From: Proteobacteria bacterium UBA6908
GTDB taxonomy: Bacteria > Pseudomonadota > Gammaproteobacteria > Acidiferrobacterales > UBA6901
Reading direction: 5' to 3'
Assembly: GCA_002451085.1 (NCBI GenBank)
Contig: DKBE01000094.1
Coordinates: 1-12,947 of the forward strand
DNA: 12,947 nt
The notes under the pieces were generated by a model. The model saw nothing but the letters and a program-made list of their open reading frames with translations, was not told the origin of the DNA and did no database searches. How positions within the stretch are numbered: the stretch's first letter is position 1; the number at the start of each line of letters is the position of its first letter. Made by a program: the position numbers and the translations under genes. Positions 7,569 through 12,947 of this stretch are shown here, one piece after another.

Positions 7569-8102
7569 TTACTTCTTCTTGGCTTCCTTCTTGACCACAT
7601 GCTCATCCGAATAACGGACACCCTTGCCCTTGTAAGGCTCGGGTGAACGGTAAGCACGGATCTCGGCCGCCACCTGTCCAACCATCTGCTTGTCAGCGCC
7701 CTTGACCACGATGTTGGTCTGATCCGGACACTCAATCGTGATGCCTTCCGGAATCGGATAAACCACCGGATGCGAGAATCCCAGCGTCAGATTCAGGTTC
7801 TTGCCCTGCACGGCGGCACGGTAACCGACGCCAATAATGGTCATCTTCTTCTCGAAGCCCTTGGTCACGCCTAGCACCATGTTGCTGACCTGCGCGCGCG
7901 TGGTGCCGGACATGGCATTGGAGAAGCTGGAAGCATCTGCTGCCGCGAACTTGAGCAGCTGACCTTCCTGCACCACCTTAACCTTCGGGTTCACGCGATA
8001 CTCCAAGCGCCCCTTCGGGCCCTTGATGCTCAGCATGTCATTGGCGAGCTTGACTTCCACTCCGCTCGGCACATTCACCGGATATTTTGCAATTCTCGAC
8101 AT
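7569..8102 (-). CDS. rplF: 50S ribosomal protein L6
   Basis: 177 residues from the ATG at 8102 ([17 protein letters not shown]), equal to the E. coli length. The open frame continues 26 codons further upstream, but that part overlaps rpsH and has no family similarity. L6 lies near the factor-binding centre and contacts the sarcin-ricin loop region. It has two related domains; the second contains [22 protein letters not shown], then [23 protein letters not shown], and ends in a Lys-rich tail. A weak CGGAA lies upstream. The gap to rpsH is 25 nt, the largest inside this part of the spc unit. Confidence 0.99.
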   Translation of the reverse strand: MSRIAKYPVNVPSGVEVKLANDMLSIKGPKGRLEYRVNPKVKVVQEGQLLKFAAADASSFSNAMSGTTRAQVSNMVLGVTKGFEKKMTIIGVGYRAAVQGKNLNLTLGFSHPVVYPIPEGITIECPDQTNIVVKGADKQMVGQVAAEIRAYRSPEPYKGKGVRYSDEHVVKKEAKKK

Positions 8103-8127
8103 CGTCGTGATTCCGTTGTCAGACCAA

Positions 8128-8520
8128 TCAGGCCACGATACACAGGACTTCGCCGCCCAGTCCGGCCGCACGGGCCGCACGGTCGGTCATCACCCCTTTC
8201 GACGTGGATACAATGACCGTACCCAGTCCACCCAGCACCTTCGGCATCTTGTCCTTGCCGCGATAGGTGCGTAGTCCAGGCTTGCTGATACGATCCAGGC
8301 GTTCGATCACCGGTCGCCCGGCATAGTATTTGAGACGCACATCAATAAACGGCTTGCCATCCACCGTCTGGTCGGCAAAACCCTCAATGTAGCCCTCGTC
8401 CTTCAGCACCTTCAGGATAGCGCGCTTGACGTTGGAGGCCGGCACGAGCACGTTCAGCTTGTCCACAGCCTGGGCATTGCGGATACGCGTCAGCAAATCG
8501 GAAATCGGATCGGTCATCAT
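8128..8520 (-). CDS. rpsH: 30S ribosomal protein S8
   Basis: 130 residues, as in E. coli. It starts [17 protein letters not shown]; two adjacent ATGs (8520 and 8517) are both possible starts. S8 binds helix 21 of 16S rRNA in the central domain. In E. coli it also represses the spc operon by binding near the rplE start. The C-terminal signature [49 protein letters not shown] contains the conserved STSKG rRNA-contact loop. It lies 20 nt after rpsN. I could not confirm an S8 target in the mRNA by eye. Confidence 0.99.
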   Translation of the reverse strand: MMTDPISDLLTRIRNAQAVDKLNVLVPASNVKRAILKVLKDEGYIEGFADQTVDGKPFIDVRLKYYAGRPVIERLDRISKPGLRTYRGKDKMPKVLGGLGTVIVSTSKGVMTDRAARAAGLGGEVLCIVA

Positions 8521-8540
8521 AGTCTTAGTCTCGTCTCTGC

Positions 8541-8846
8541 TTACCAGCTGGCCTTGACGACGCCAGGCACTTCGCCACGCATCATGAGTTCGCGCAGCTT
8601 GTTACGTCCCAGACCGAACTTGCGGTAGAAACCACGCGGGCGGCCGGTTAAACCGCAGCGATTACGTGTCCGGCTCTTGCTCGAGTCACGCGGCATTTTC
8701 TGCAATGCGACCACTGCCTGCTGACGTTCTTCATCCGACAGGTTCAGATTCACGACCGTCGCCTTCAGCTGAGCGCGCTTCTTAGCGTACTTGGTTGCCA
8801 GCTTCTTGCGCTTTGTGTCGCGCAGAACCATTGATTTCTTGGCCAT
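8541..8846 (-). CDS. rpsN: 30S ribosomal protein S14, zinc-free long form
   Basis: 101 residues, the same length as E. coli S14. It begins [20 protein letters not shown] and ends [11 protein letters not shown]. The core [30 protein letters not shown] (about 52-81) has only one cysteine (C64), so it is the long zinc-independent type and not the 61-residue CxxC form. S14 is a 3'-domain protein of the 30S head. The start ATG is 3 nt past the rplE stop, so coupling is likely. This zinc-free S14 coexists with four-cysteine S4 and zinc-type L36 in the same operon. Confidence 0.99.
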   Translation of the reverse strand: MAKKSMVLRDTKRKKLATKYAKKRAQLKATVVNLNLSDEERQQAVVALQKMPRDSSKSRTRNRCGLTGRPRGFYRKFGLGRNKLRELMMRGEVPGVVKASW

Positions 8847-8849
8847 GGG

Positions 8850-9389
8850 TTAGCTCCGAAGCGGGAAGCTGAAGGCGAGAAGCAGGGCTTTGGCTTCATC
8901 ATCCGACTTCGCGCTGGTGGTGATGGTGATGTCCATTCCACGGAGGGCATCGATCTTGTCGAAGTCGATTTCCGGGAAAATAATCTGTTCCTTGATGCCA
9001 ACCGAGTAATTGCCACGGCCATCAAACGAACGGGCGTTCAAGCCGCGGAAATCACGAATGCGCGGTGTGGCGATGCTGATAAAGCGATCCAGAAACTCGT
9101 ACATGCGAGCGCGACGCAGCGTCACCTTGCAACCGATCGGCCAGTTCTCGCGCAGCTTGAAGTTGGCGATCGACTTTTTCGAGCGGGTGATGAGCGGCTT
9201 CTGGCCGGCGATCTTCTGCATGTCGCCAACGGCGTTTTCGATCACTTTCTTGTCGGCCATGGCTTCGCCCACGCCCATATTGAGCGTGATCTTGGTAATC
9301 CGCGGCACTTGCATGGGGTTCGTGTAGCCGAACTTCTTCATCAGTTCGGGAACCACCTGTTTGCGATAATGTTCTTCAAGTCTCGTCAT
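8850..9389 (-). CDS. rplE: 50S ribosomal protein L5
   Basis: 179 residues, as in E. coli. L5 binds 5S rRNA and its P-site loop touches the elbow of P-site tRNA. Diagnostic segments are [36 protein letters not shown] (28-43), [20 protein letters not shown] (63-82, the tRNA-contacting loop region) and the C-terminal [20 protein letters not shown]. Start is ATG at 9389; the TAAGGA formed by the rplX stop serves as Shine-Dalgarno 8 nt upstream. In E. coli this junction is the S8 repressor target, so feedback control here is likely but not demonstrated. Confidence 0.99.
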   Translation of the reverse strand: MTRLEEHYRKQVVPELMKKFGYTNPMQVPRITKITLNMGVGEAMADKKVIENAVGDMQKIAGQKPLITRSKKSIANFKLRENWPIGCKVTLRRARMYEFLDRFISIATPRIRDFRGLNARSFDGRGNYSVGIKEQIIFPEIDFDKIDALRGMDITITTSAKSDDEAKALLLAFSFPLRS

Positions 9390-9400
9390 ATCATCGGTCC

Positions 9401-9718
9401 TTACACGTCCGCCACTTCGCCGCTGCGCCGGAACACGCGTACCTTGCGGCCGTCTTCCAGTGTCTTGATCCCGGTGCGCTCGCCCTTGCCTGCCGTCGTG
9501 TTGTACAGCATGACATTGGACACATGGATCGGCGCCTCCTTCTGCAGGATGCCACCGGTCACATTCTTGCCCGGATTGGGGCGTGTATGGCGCTTCACCA
9601 CATTGATGTTCTCGACCACGACACGATCGCCCGAGAGCACCTTGAGTACGGTGCCCTGCTTACCCTTGTCCTTGCCGATACGGACGACCACTTTGTCGCC
9701 CTTGCGAATCTTTTTCAT
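9401..9718 (-). CDS. rplX: 50S ribosomal protein L24
   Basis: 105 residues (E. coli 104). L24 starts large-subunit assembly by binding the 5' domain of 23S rRNA and sits at the exit tunnel. The KOW motif is at the N-terminus: [20 protein letters not shown], with the following [21 protein letters not shown] near residues 38-50 is also typical. The ATG at 9718 has GAGG about 9 nt upstream, partly overlapping the end of rplN (gap 13 nt). Nothing unusual is seen. Confidence 0.99.
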   Translation of the reverse strand: MKKIRKGDKVVVRIGKDKGKQGTVLKVLSGDRVVVENINVVKRHTRPNPGKNVTGGILQKEAPIHVSNVMLYNTTAGKGERTGIKTLEDGRKVRVFRRSGEVADV

Positions 9719-9731
9719 GATCTCTGACCTC

Positions 9732-10100
9732 TTACAGCACTTCCGGCGCCAGTGAAATGATCTTCATGAACTGCTCACCGCGCAGTTCGCGCGTGACGGG
9801 TCCGAAGATGCGAGTGCCAATTACCTCGCGTTTGTTGTCCAGCAGTACGGCGGCATTGCTGTCGAAACGGATGACCGATCCATCAGCCCGGCGCACGCCC
9901 TTCCGGGTGCGGACGATCACGGCATCGTACACATCGCCTTTCTTCACCTTGCCGCGCGGAATGGCTTCCTTCACGCTCACCTTGATGACATCGCCGATGT
10001 TGGCATAGCGACGCTTGGAGCCGCCCAGCACCTTGATGCACTGCACCATCTTTGCGCCGCTGTTGTCCGCGACGGCCAGCAGGGTCTGCATCTGGATCAT
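9732..10100 (-). CDS. rplN: 50S ribosomal protein L14
   Basis: 122 residues (E. coli 123), beginning [17 protein letters not shown]. Diagnostic segments are [41 protein letters not shown] and the C-terminus [24 protein letters not shown]14 lies at the subunit interface, forms bridge B8 with 16S rRNA, and is the docking site of the silencing factor RsfS. Start is ATG at 10100 with GGAG 9 nt upstream. It is the first gene after the 81-nt gap carrying the spc-type promoter, so it heads a transcription unit, as in E. coli. Confidence 0.99.
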   Translation of the reverse strand: MIQMQTLLAVADNSGAKMVQCIKVLGGSKRRYANIGDVIKVSVKEAIPRGKVKKGDVYDAVIVRTRKGVRRADGSVIRFDSNAAVLLDNKREVIGTRIFGPVTRELRGEQFMKIISLAPEVL

Positions 10101-10121
10101 GGTTGTCTACTCCGCTCACTC

Positions 10122-10139
10122 CCCTGCATTCACGCAGGG
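10122..10139 (-). promoter_or_regulatory. Small hairpin in the rplN leader
   Basis: A 6-bp perfect stem (CCCTGC/GCAGGG) with a 6-nt loop lies 22 nt before the rplN start and directly upstream of its Shine-Dalgarno region. It would sit near the 5' end of a transcript started at the extended -10 element. It could stabilise the 5' end or tune rplN translation. There is no T-run, so it is not a terminator. Confidence 0.35.
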
Positions 10140-10149
10140 AAAGCAGGAA

Positions 10150-10158
10150 ATTATATCA
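10150..10158 (-). promoter_or_regulatory. Extended -10 promoter element of the spc unit (upstream of rplN)
   Basis: Read on the minus strand this is TGATATAAT, a perfect TATAAT hexamer (10155-10150) with the TGn extension. It would start transcription near 10143, about 43 nt before the rplN ATG. No good -35 hexamer is found at 16-18 bp spacing, which an extended -10 can compensate. The position between rpsQ and rplN is that of the E. coli spc operon promoter, which strongly supports the call. Confidence 0.75.
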
Positions 10159-10168
10159 ATCTTTTGAA

Positions 10169-10189
10169 CCGGTTAATACAGTTAACCGG
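10169..10189 (-). repeat. Perfect inverted repeat overlapping the rpsQ stop codon
   Basis: The arms CCGGTTAA and TTAACCGG form an 8-bp perfect stem with a 5-nt loop (TACAG on the plus strand). The rpsQ TAA lies in the first arm as read on the minus strand. No T-run follows, so it is not a canonical terminator. It covers the -35 zone of the extended -10 promoter. It may be an attenuator, an mRNA 3'-end stabiliser or a regulator-binding site. Confidence 0.55.
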
Positions 10190-10457
10190 CCACCGCTTTC
10201 TCTAGCACCTTGACCAGCCGCCAGGATTTGGTCCGGGACAGCGGGCGGCACTCCTCGATCATGACCAGATCGCCTTCACCGCATTCGTTCTTCTCGTCGT
10301 GGGCGTGCAGCTTGGTCCGCCGGCGGACGATTTTCTTGTACAGCGGATGCTGTACCTGACGTTCAACGGTTACGGTGATGGTCTTGTCCATCTTGTTGCT
10401 GACCACGCGCCCAGTCAGGGTGTGGCTCTTCGGGGTCGCCTGTTGCTCGCTCATCAT
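10182..10457 (-). CDS. rpsQ: 30S ribosomal protein S17
   Basis: 91 residues counted from the first of two adjacent ATGs (10457 and 10454); E. coli S17 has 84. It has an OB fold and binds 16S rRNA helix 11 early in assembly. Diagnostic parts are [48 protein letters not shown] and [19 protein letters not shown]. The rpmC stop overlaps the first ATG by one base (TGATG), implying coupling. It is the last gene of the S10-type unit and is followed by an inverted repeat and the gap before rplN. Confidence 0.98.
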   Translation of the reverse strand: MMSEQQATPKSHTLTGRVVSNKMDKTITVTVERQVQHPLYKKIVRRRTKLHAHDEKNECGEGDLVMIEECRPLSRTKSWRLVKVLEKAVAG

Positions 10458-10645
10458 CAGCCTGCCTTCTCATTCATGATCGTCTTGAGGCGCGCAATAT
10501 CGCGCCGGACGACCTTCAGTTTCGCATTGTTGGCGAGCTGTCCGGTGGCATGCTGCATACGCAGGTTGAACTGCTCGCGCTGCAAGCTATCCAGCTCTTT
10601 TTTCCGGTCATCCGCCGACAGGGATCGAATGTCTTTTACCTTCAT
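10457..10645 (-). CDS. rpmC: 50S ribosomal protein L29
   Basis: 62 residues from the ATG at 10645 ([21 protein letters not shown]), close to E. coli L29 (63). A GTG immediately before it (10648) could add one residue. L29 is a two-helix hairpin protein at the tunnel exit, near L23, where SRP and trigger factor dock. The [35 protein letters not shown] segment is diagnostic. No strong Shine-Dalgarno lies before it, and the gap to rplP is 15 nt, so coupled initiation is likely. It overlaps rpsQ by one base. Confidence 0.97.
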   Translation of the reverse strand: MKVKDIRSLSADDRKKELDSLQREQFNLRMQHATGQLANNAKLKVVRRDIARLKTIMNEKAG

Positions 10646-10660
10646 CACAGCACCATTTAA

Positions 10661-11071
10661 TTAGATATGTCGCGACACGAATGTGGTTCGAATCGGCAAT
10701 TTCGCCGCCGCCAGACGGAAAGCTTCGCGAGCCTGGGCCTCGTTGACGCCTTCCATTTCATATAGCACCGTTCCTGGCTGCACCGGGGCTACCCAGAATT
10801 CCGGATTGCCCTTGCCGCTACCCATTCGTACTTCCAGCGGTTTGCGCGAGACCGGCTTGTCCGGAAAGATGCGGATCCACACACGACCGCCGCGCTTGAT
10901 GAAACGCGTAAGCGCACGACGCGCGGCTTCAATCTGCCGCTGCGTAATGTGGCCATGCATCGTGGCCTTGAGCCCGAATTCACCGAAGCTGACCTTGTTG
11001 CCGCGCGTGGCCACGCCACGGTTGCGGCCCTTCATCATCTTGCGGTACTTGGTTCGTTTTGGTTGCAGCAT
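10661..11071 (-). CDS. rplP: 50S ribosomal protein L16
   Basis: 136 residues, as in E. coli. L16 helps shape the A-site tRNA pocket near the peptidyl-transferase centre and binds late in assembly. Diagnostic segments are [19 protein letters not shown], the basic N-terminal loop, and the [33 protein letters not shown] region near residues 69-101. R82 aligns with the arginine that is hydroxylated in E. coli L16 (R81). Start is ATG at 11071 with GGGAA upstream, 20 nt after rpsC. Nothing is missing. Confidence 0.99.
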   Translation of the reverse strand: MLQPKRTKYRKMMKGRNRGVATRGNKVSFGEFGLKATMHGHITQRQIEAARRALTRFIKRGGRVWIRIFPDKPVSRKPLEVRMGSGKGNPEFWVAPVQPGTVLYEMEGVNEAQAREAFRLAAAKLPIRTTFVSRHI

Positions 11072-11091
11072 GATTCGTTATTCCCGTTGGT

Positions 11092-11772
11092 TCAGGCCAA
11101 TGCCTTCTTGCCAGCCTCGGACTCCGCCTGGGACTGATCGTCATTGCCAAACACTTCGCCCTTGAAGATCCACACCTTGACGCCGATCACACCATAGGTG
11201 GTGAACGCTTCGGCGGTACCATATTCAATGTCGGCACGCAGGGTGTGCAGCGGGACCCGGCCTTCGCGGTACCATTCGGTGCGGGCAATTTCAGCGCCGT
11301 TCAGGCGCCCGGCGACCATGACCTTGACGCCCAGCGCACCCAGCCGCAGGGCGTTCTGTACCGCGCGCTTCATGGCGCGGCGGAACATGATGCGCTTTTC
11401 AAGCTGCTGGGCAATGCTTTCAGCTACCAACTGGGCGTCCAGTTCGGGTTTGCGCACTTCCTCGATGGCGACATGGACCGGGCGACCGGCCATCTTGCCC
11501 AGCTCCTGGCGCATTTTCTCGATGTCCTCGCCCTTCTTGCCGATCACGATACCGGGTCGGGCCGTGAACAAGGTGATGCTCACATTCTGGGCCGGACGTT
11601 CGATCACGATCTTGCTGAGCGCAGCATGGGCCAGCTTTTTCTTGATGTGCGTGCGCAGCTTGATGTCAGCCGCCAGATTCTCGGCATAGTGCTTGCTGCC
11701 GGAGTACCAGCGTGCCGTCCAGTCGCGGATGACACCGAGACGGAAACCATTCGGGTTGATCTTCTGACCCAT
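11092..11772 (-). CDS. rpsC: 30S ribosomal protein S3
   Basis: 226 residues (E. coli 233). S3 lines the mRNA entry tunnel. The type II KH domain carries VIGKKGEDI with the GxxG loop at 78-81. R131, R132 and K135 (FRRAMKRA) are the residues tied to mRNA helicase activity in E. coli. The C-terminal domain has [20 protein letters not shown] and [15 protein letters not shown]. The tail is short and acidic/polar. The start ATG overlaps the rplV TAA (TAATG), with a strong GGGAGGAA Shine-Dalgarno inside the rplV end. Confidence 0.99.
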   Translation of the reverse strand: MGQKINPNGFRLGVIRDWTARWYSGSKHYAENLAADIKLRTHIKKKLAHAALSKIVIERPAQNVSITLFTARPGIVIGKKGEDIEKMRQELGKMAGRPVHVAIEEVRKPELDAQLVAESIAQQLEKRIMFRRAMKRAVQNALRLGALGVKVMVAGRLNGAEIARTEWYREGRVPLHTLRADIEYGTAEAFTTYGVIGVKVWIFKGEVFGNDDQSQAESEAGKKALA

Positions 11773-12125
11773 TATTTTCCTCCCTTCTTCACCGGCGAAT
11801 CACTGACGGTGACGCTGATGTGGCTGGTACGTTTGATCACCCGCACGCCGCGCCCCTTGGCGCGCGCATGAAAGCGTTTGAGCATCGGTCCGGCATCGAT
11901 CTGGATGTCGGAAACACGCAGTTCGTCGATGTCTGCGCCCTGATTGTGCTCGGCGTTGGCGATAGCGCTTTCCAGAACCTTTTTGACCGGCTTGGCGGCA
12001 CGTCGGGTGCTGAACTGAAGGATCTCAAGCGCGCGCTCCACCTTGAGACCACGAATCATATCGGCGACCAGCCGCCCTTTCTGGGGCGACAGACGAACAG
12101 TACGGAGAATGGCGGTAGCTTCCAT
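11772..12125 (-). CDS. rplV: 50S ribosomal protein L22
   Basis: 117 residues (E. coli 110), extended slightly at the C-terminus ([13 protein letters not shown]). L22 has a long beta-hairpin reaching into the exit tunnel, where changes in some species give macrolide resistance. The hairpin region [24 protein letters not shown] looks intact. The N-terminal half contains [25 protein letters not shown] and the central [18 protein letters not shown], both diagnostic. Start is ATG at 12125, 3 nt after rpsS, with GAGGG about 8 nt upstream. Its stop overlaps the rpsC start. Confidence 0.99.
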   Translation of the reverse strand: MEATAILRTVRLSPQKGRLVADMIRGLKVERALEILQFSTRRAAKPVKKVLESAIANAEHNQGADIDELRVSDIQIDAGPMLKRFHARAKGRGVRVIKRTSHISVTVSDSPVKKGGK

Positions 12126-12128
12126 GAA

Positions 12129-12410
12129 TTAACCCTCGGCAGCAGTCTTCTTGTCAGCCGAATGACCCTTGAACGTGCGGGTGGCGGCAAATTCACCGAG
12201 CTTGTGCCCGACCATGTTTTCAGTGACCAGAACCGGCACGTGCTGCTTGCCGTTGTGCACAGCGATGGTCATGCCAATCATGTCCGGCATGACCATGGAG
12301 CGACGCGACCAGGTCTTGATCGGTTTCTTGCTGCCTTCGGCATGCGCCTTCGCCACCTTGGCGGCGAGGTGATGATCGATAAATGGGCCTTTCTTGACGG
12401 AACGTGGCAC
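12129..12410 (-). CDS. rpsS: 30S ribosomal protein S19
   Basis: 93 residues (E. coli 92). S19 lies in the 30S head beside S13 and contacts the A-site finger. Diagnostic parts are [46 protein letters not shown] and [19 protein letters not shown]. The start is GTG at 12410, fixed by the family N-terminus, with AGAGAGGAA about 8 nt upstream overlapping the rplB end. Only 3 nt separate it from rplB. Nothing unusual apart from the start codon. Confidence 0.99.
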   Translation of the reverse strand: MPRSVKKGPFIDHHLAAKVAKAHAEGSKKPIKTWSRRSMVMPDMIGMTIAVHNGKQHVPVLVTENMVGHKLGEFAATRTFKGHSADKKTAAEG

Positions 12411-12413
12411 GGC

Positions 12414-12947
12414 TTATTCCTCTCTGCTCTTGCTGCGCCGGCGAACGATCATGGAATCGGTTCGCTTGTTGGCGCGCGTCTTGTAACCCTTGGTCGGCAT
12501 GCCCCACGGGCTCACCGGGTGACGACCGCCCTTGGTACGGCCTTCACCGCCACCATGCGGATGGTCCACCGGATTCATGGCGGTACCACGCACGGTCGGG
12601 CGCCAGCCACGCCAGCGCATCGCACCGGCCTTTCCGACATTGCGCAGGTTATGCTCGCTGTTGCCCACTTCACCAATGGTGGCGCGGCAATCCACGTGCA
12701 CCTTACGAACTTCACCGGAGCGCAGGCGCAACTGGGCGTAGGTTCCTTCACGCGCAACCAGCTGTACGGAGGCGCCGGCGGAACGCGCGATCTGTCCGCC
12801 ACGTCCTTGCCGAAGCTCGATATTGTGGATCGTGCTGCCCACCGGAATCAGACGCAGTGGCATGGCATTACCCGGTTTGATCGGCGCCTGCGGACCGGAC
12901 ATGATCTCCGATCCGACTTCAATCCCCTTGGGCGCGAGGATATAGCG
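12414..12947 (-). CDS. rplB: 50S ribosomal protein L2, C-terminal part (5' end outside window)
   Basis: The reading frame runs from the TAA at 12414-12416 to the window edge, giving the last 177 of about 275 residues. It begins [20 protein letters not shown]; the internal ATG at 12902 is not the start. L2 is needed for subunit joining and peptidyl transfer. The segment [19 protein letters not shown] carries the histidine (E. coli H229) long linked to peptidyl-transferase function. Other signatures are [18 protein letters not shown] and the basic C-terminus. It is upstream of rpsS as in the S10 operon. Confidence 0.98.
   Translation of the reverse strand, partial: RYILAPKGIEVGSEIMSGPQAPIKPGNAMPLRLIPVGSTIHNIELRQGRGGQIARSAGASVQLVAREGTYAQLRLRSGEVRKVHVDCRATIGEVGNSEHNLRNVGKAGAMRWRGWRPTVRGTAMNPVDHPHGGGEGRTKGGRHPVSPWGMPTKGYKTRANKRTDSMIVRRRSKSREE

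Noticed and set aside
8103..8180. Upstream extension of rplF by 26 codons
   Set aside because: It overlaps the rpsH coding region and has no L6 similarity; the ATG at 8102 gives the exact family N-terminus and length.
9380..9440. S8 repressor-binding site at the rplX-rplE junction
   Set aside because: Expected from E. coli, but I could not identify a helix-21-like mimic by eye, so I do not list it. A covariance-model search would settle it.
1..12947. tRNA, rRNA, CRISPR arrays, insertion sequences, toxin or defence genes
   Set aside because: None seen on either strand; gaps are short and gene order is the conserved ribosomal order, with no signs of insertion.

Overview
The window comes from a bacterial chromosome. 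It is almost entirely the conserved ribosomal-protein superoperon, read on the minus strand. Gene order is that of the E. coli S10 (distal part), spc and alpha operons joined end to end: rplB(partial)-rpsS-rplV-rpsC-rplP-rpmC-rpsQ / rplN-rplX-rplE-rpsN-rpsH-rplF-rplR-rpsE-rpmD-rplO-secY-rpmJ / rpsM-rpsK-rpsD-rpoA-rplQ. The organism is most likely a gammaproteobacterium. Protein sequences are very close to E. coli-type families (for example the alpha CTD of RpoA and L14). secY is followed directly by rpmJ, with no infA or adk between them. S14 is the long, zinc-free form. Base composition is moderately GC-rich. I cannot name the genus.

Region by region: 1-183 (+) is the 3' end of uvrA. At 187-1433 (-) lie two coupled accessory genes, a predicted SAM hydrolase of the DUF62 family and a small HEAGH-motif protein that is probably a zinc peptidase or a relative. 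A 14-bp perfect stem-loop at 1474-1506 ends the alpha operon. From 1534 to 12947 every gene is a ribosomal protein, the RNA polymerase alpha subunit or SecY. Gaps are at most about 80 nt, and several stop/start codons overlap (TAATG or TGATG).

The two largest internal gaps fall exactly at the classical operon boundaries and both hold signals. The rpsQ-rplN gap (10101-10181) has an extended -10 promoter element and two inverted repeats. The rpmJ-rpsM gap (4448-4524) has a nested hairpin that is a candidate S4 autoregulatory leader, plus a weak promoter match. No gene-free stretch exceeds 300 bases.

The genes work together in translation (30S and 50S proteins), transcription (RpoA) and protein export (SecY). 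I found no sign of a mobile element, CRISPR, defence system or clearly novel system. The least ordinary items are the four-cysteine (zinc-type) S4, the HEAGH/SAM-hydrolase gene pair and the regulatory gaps.
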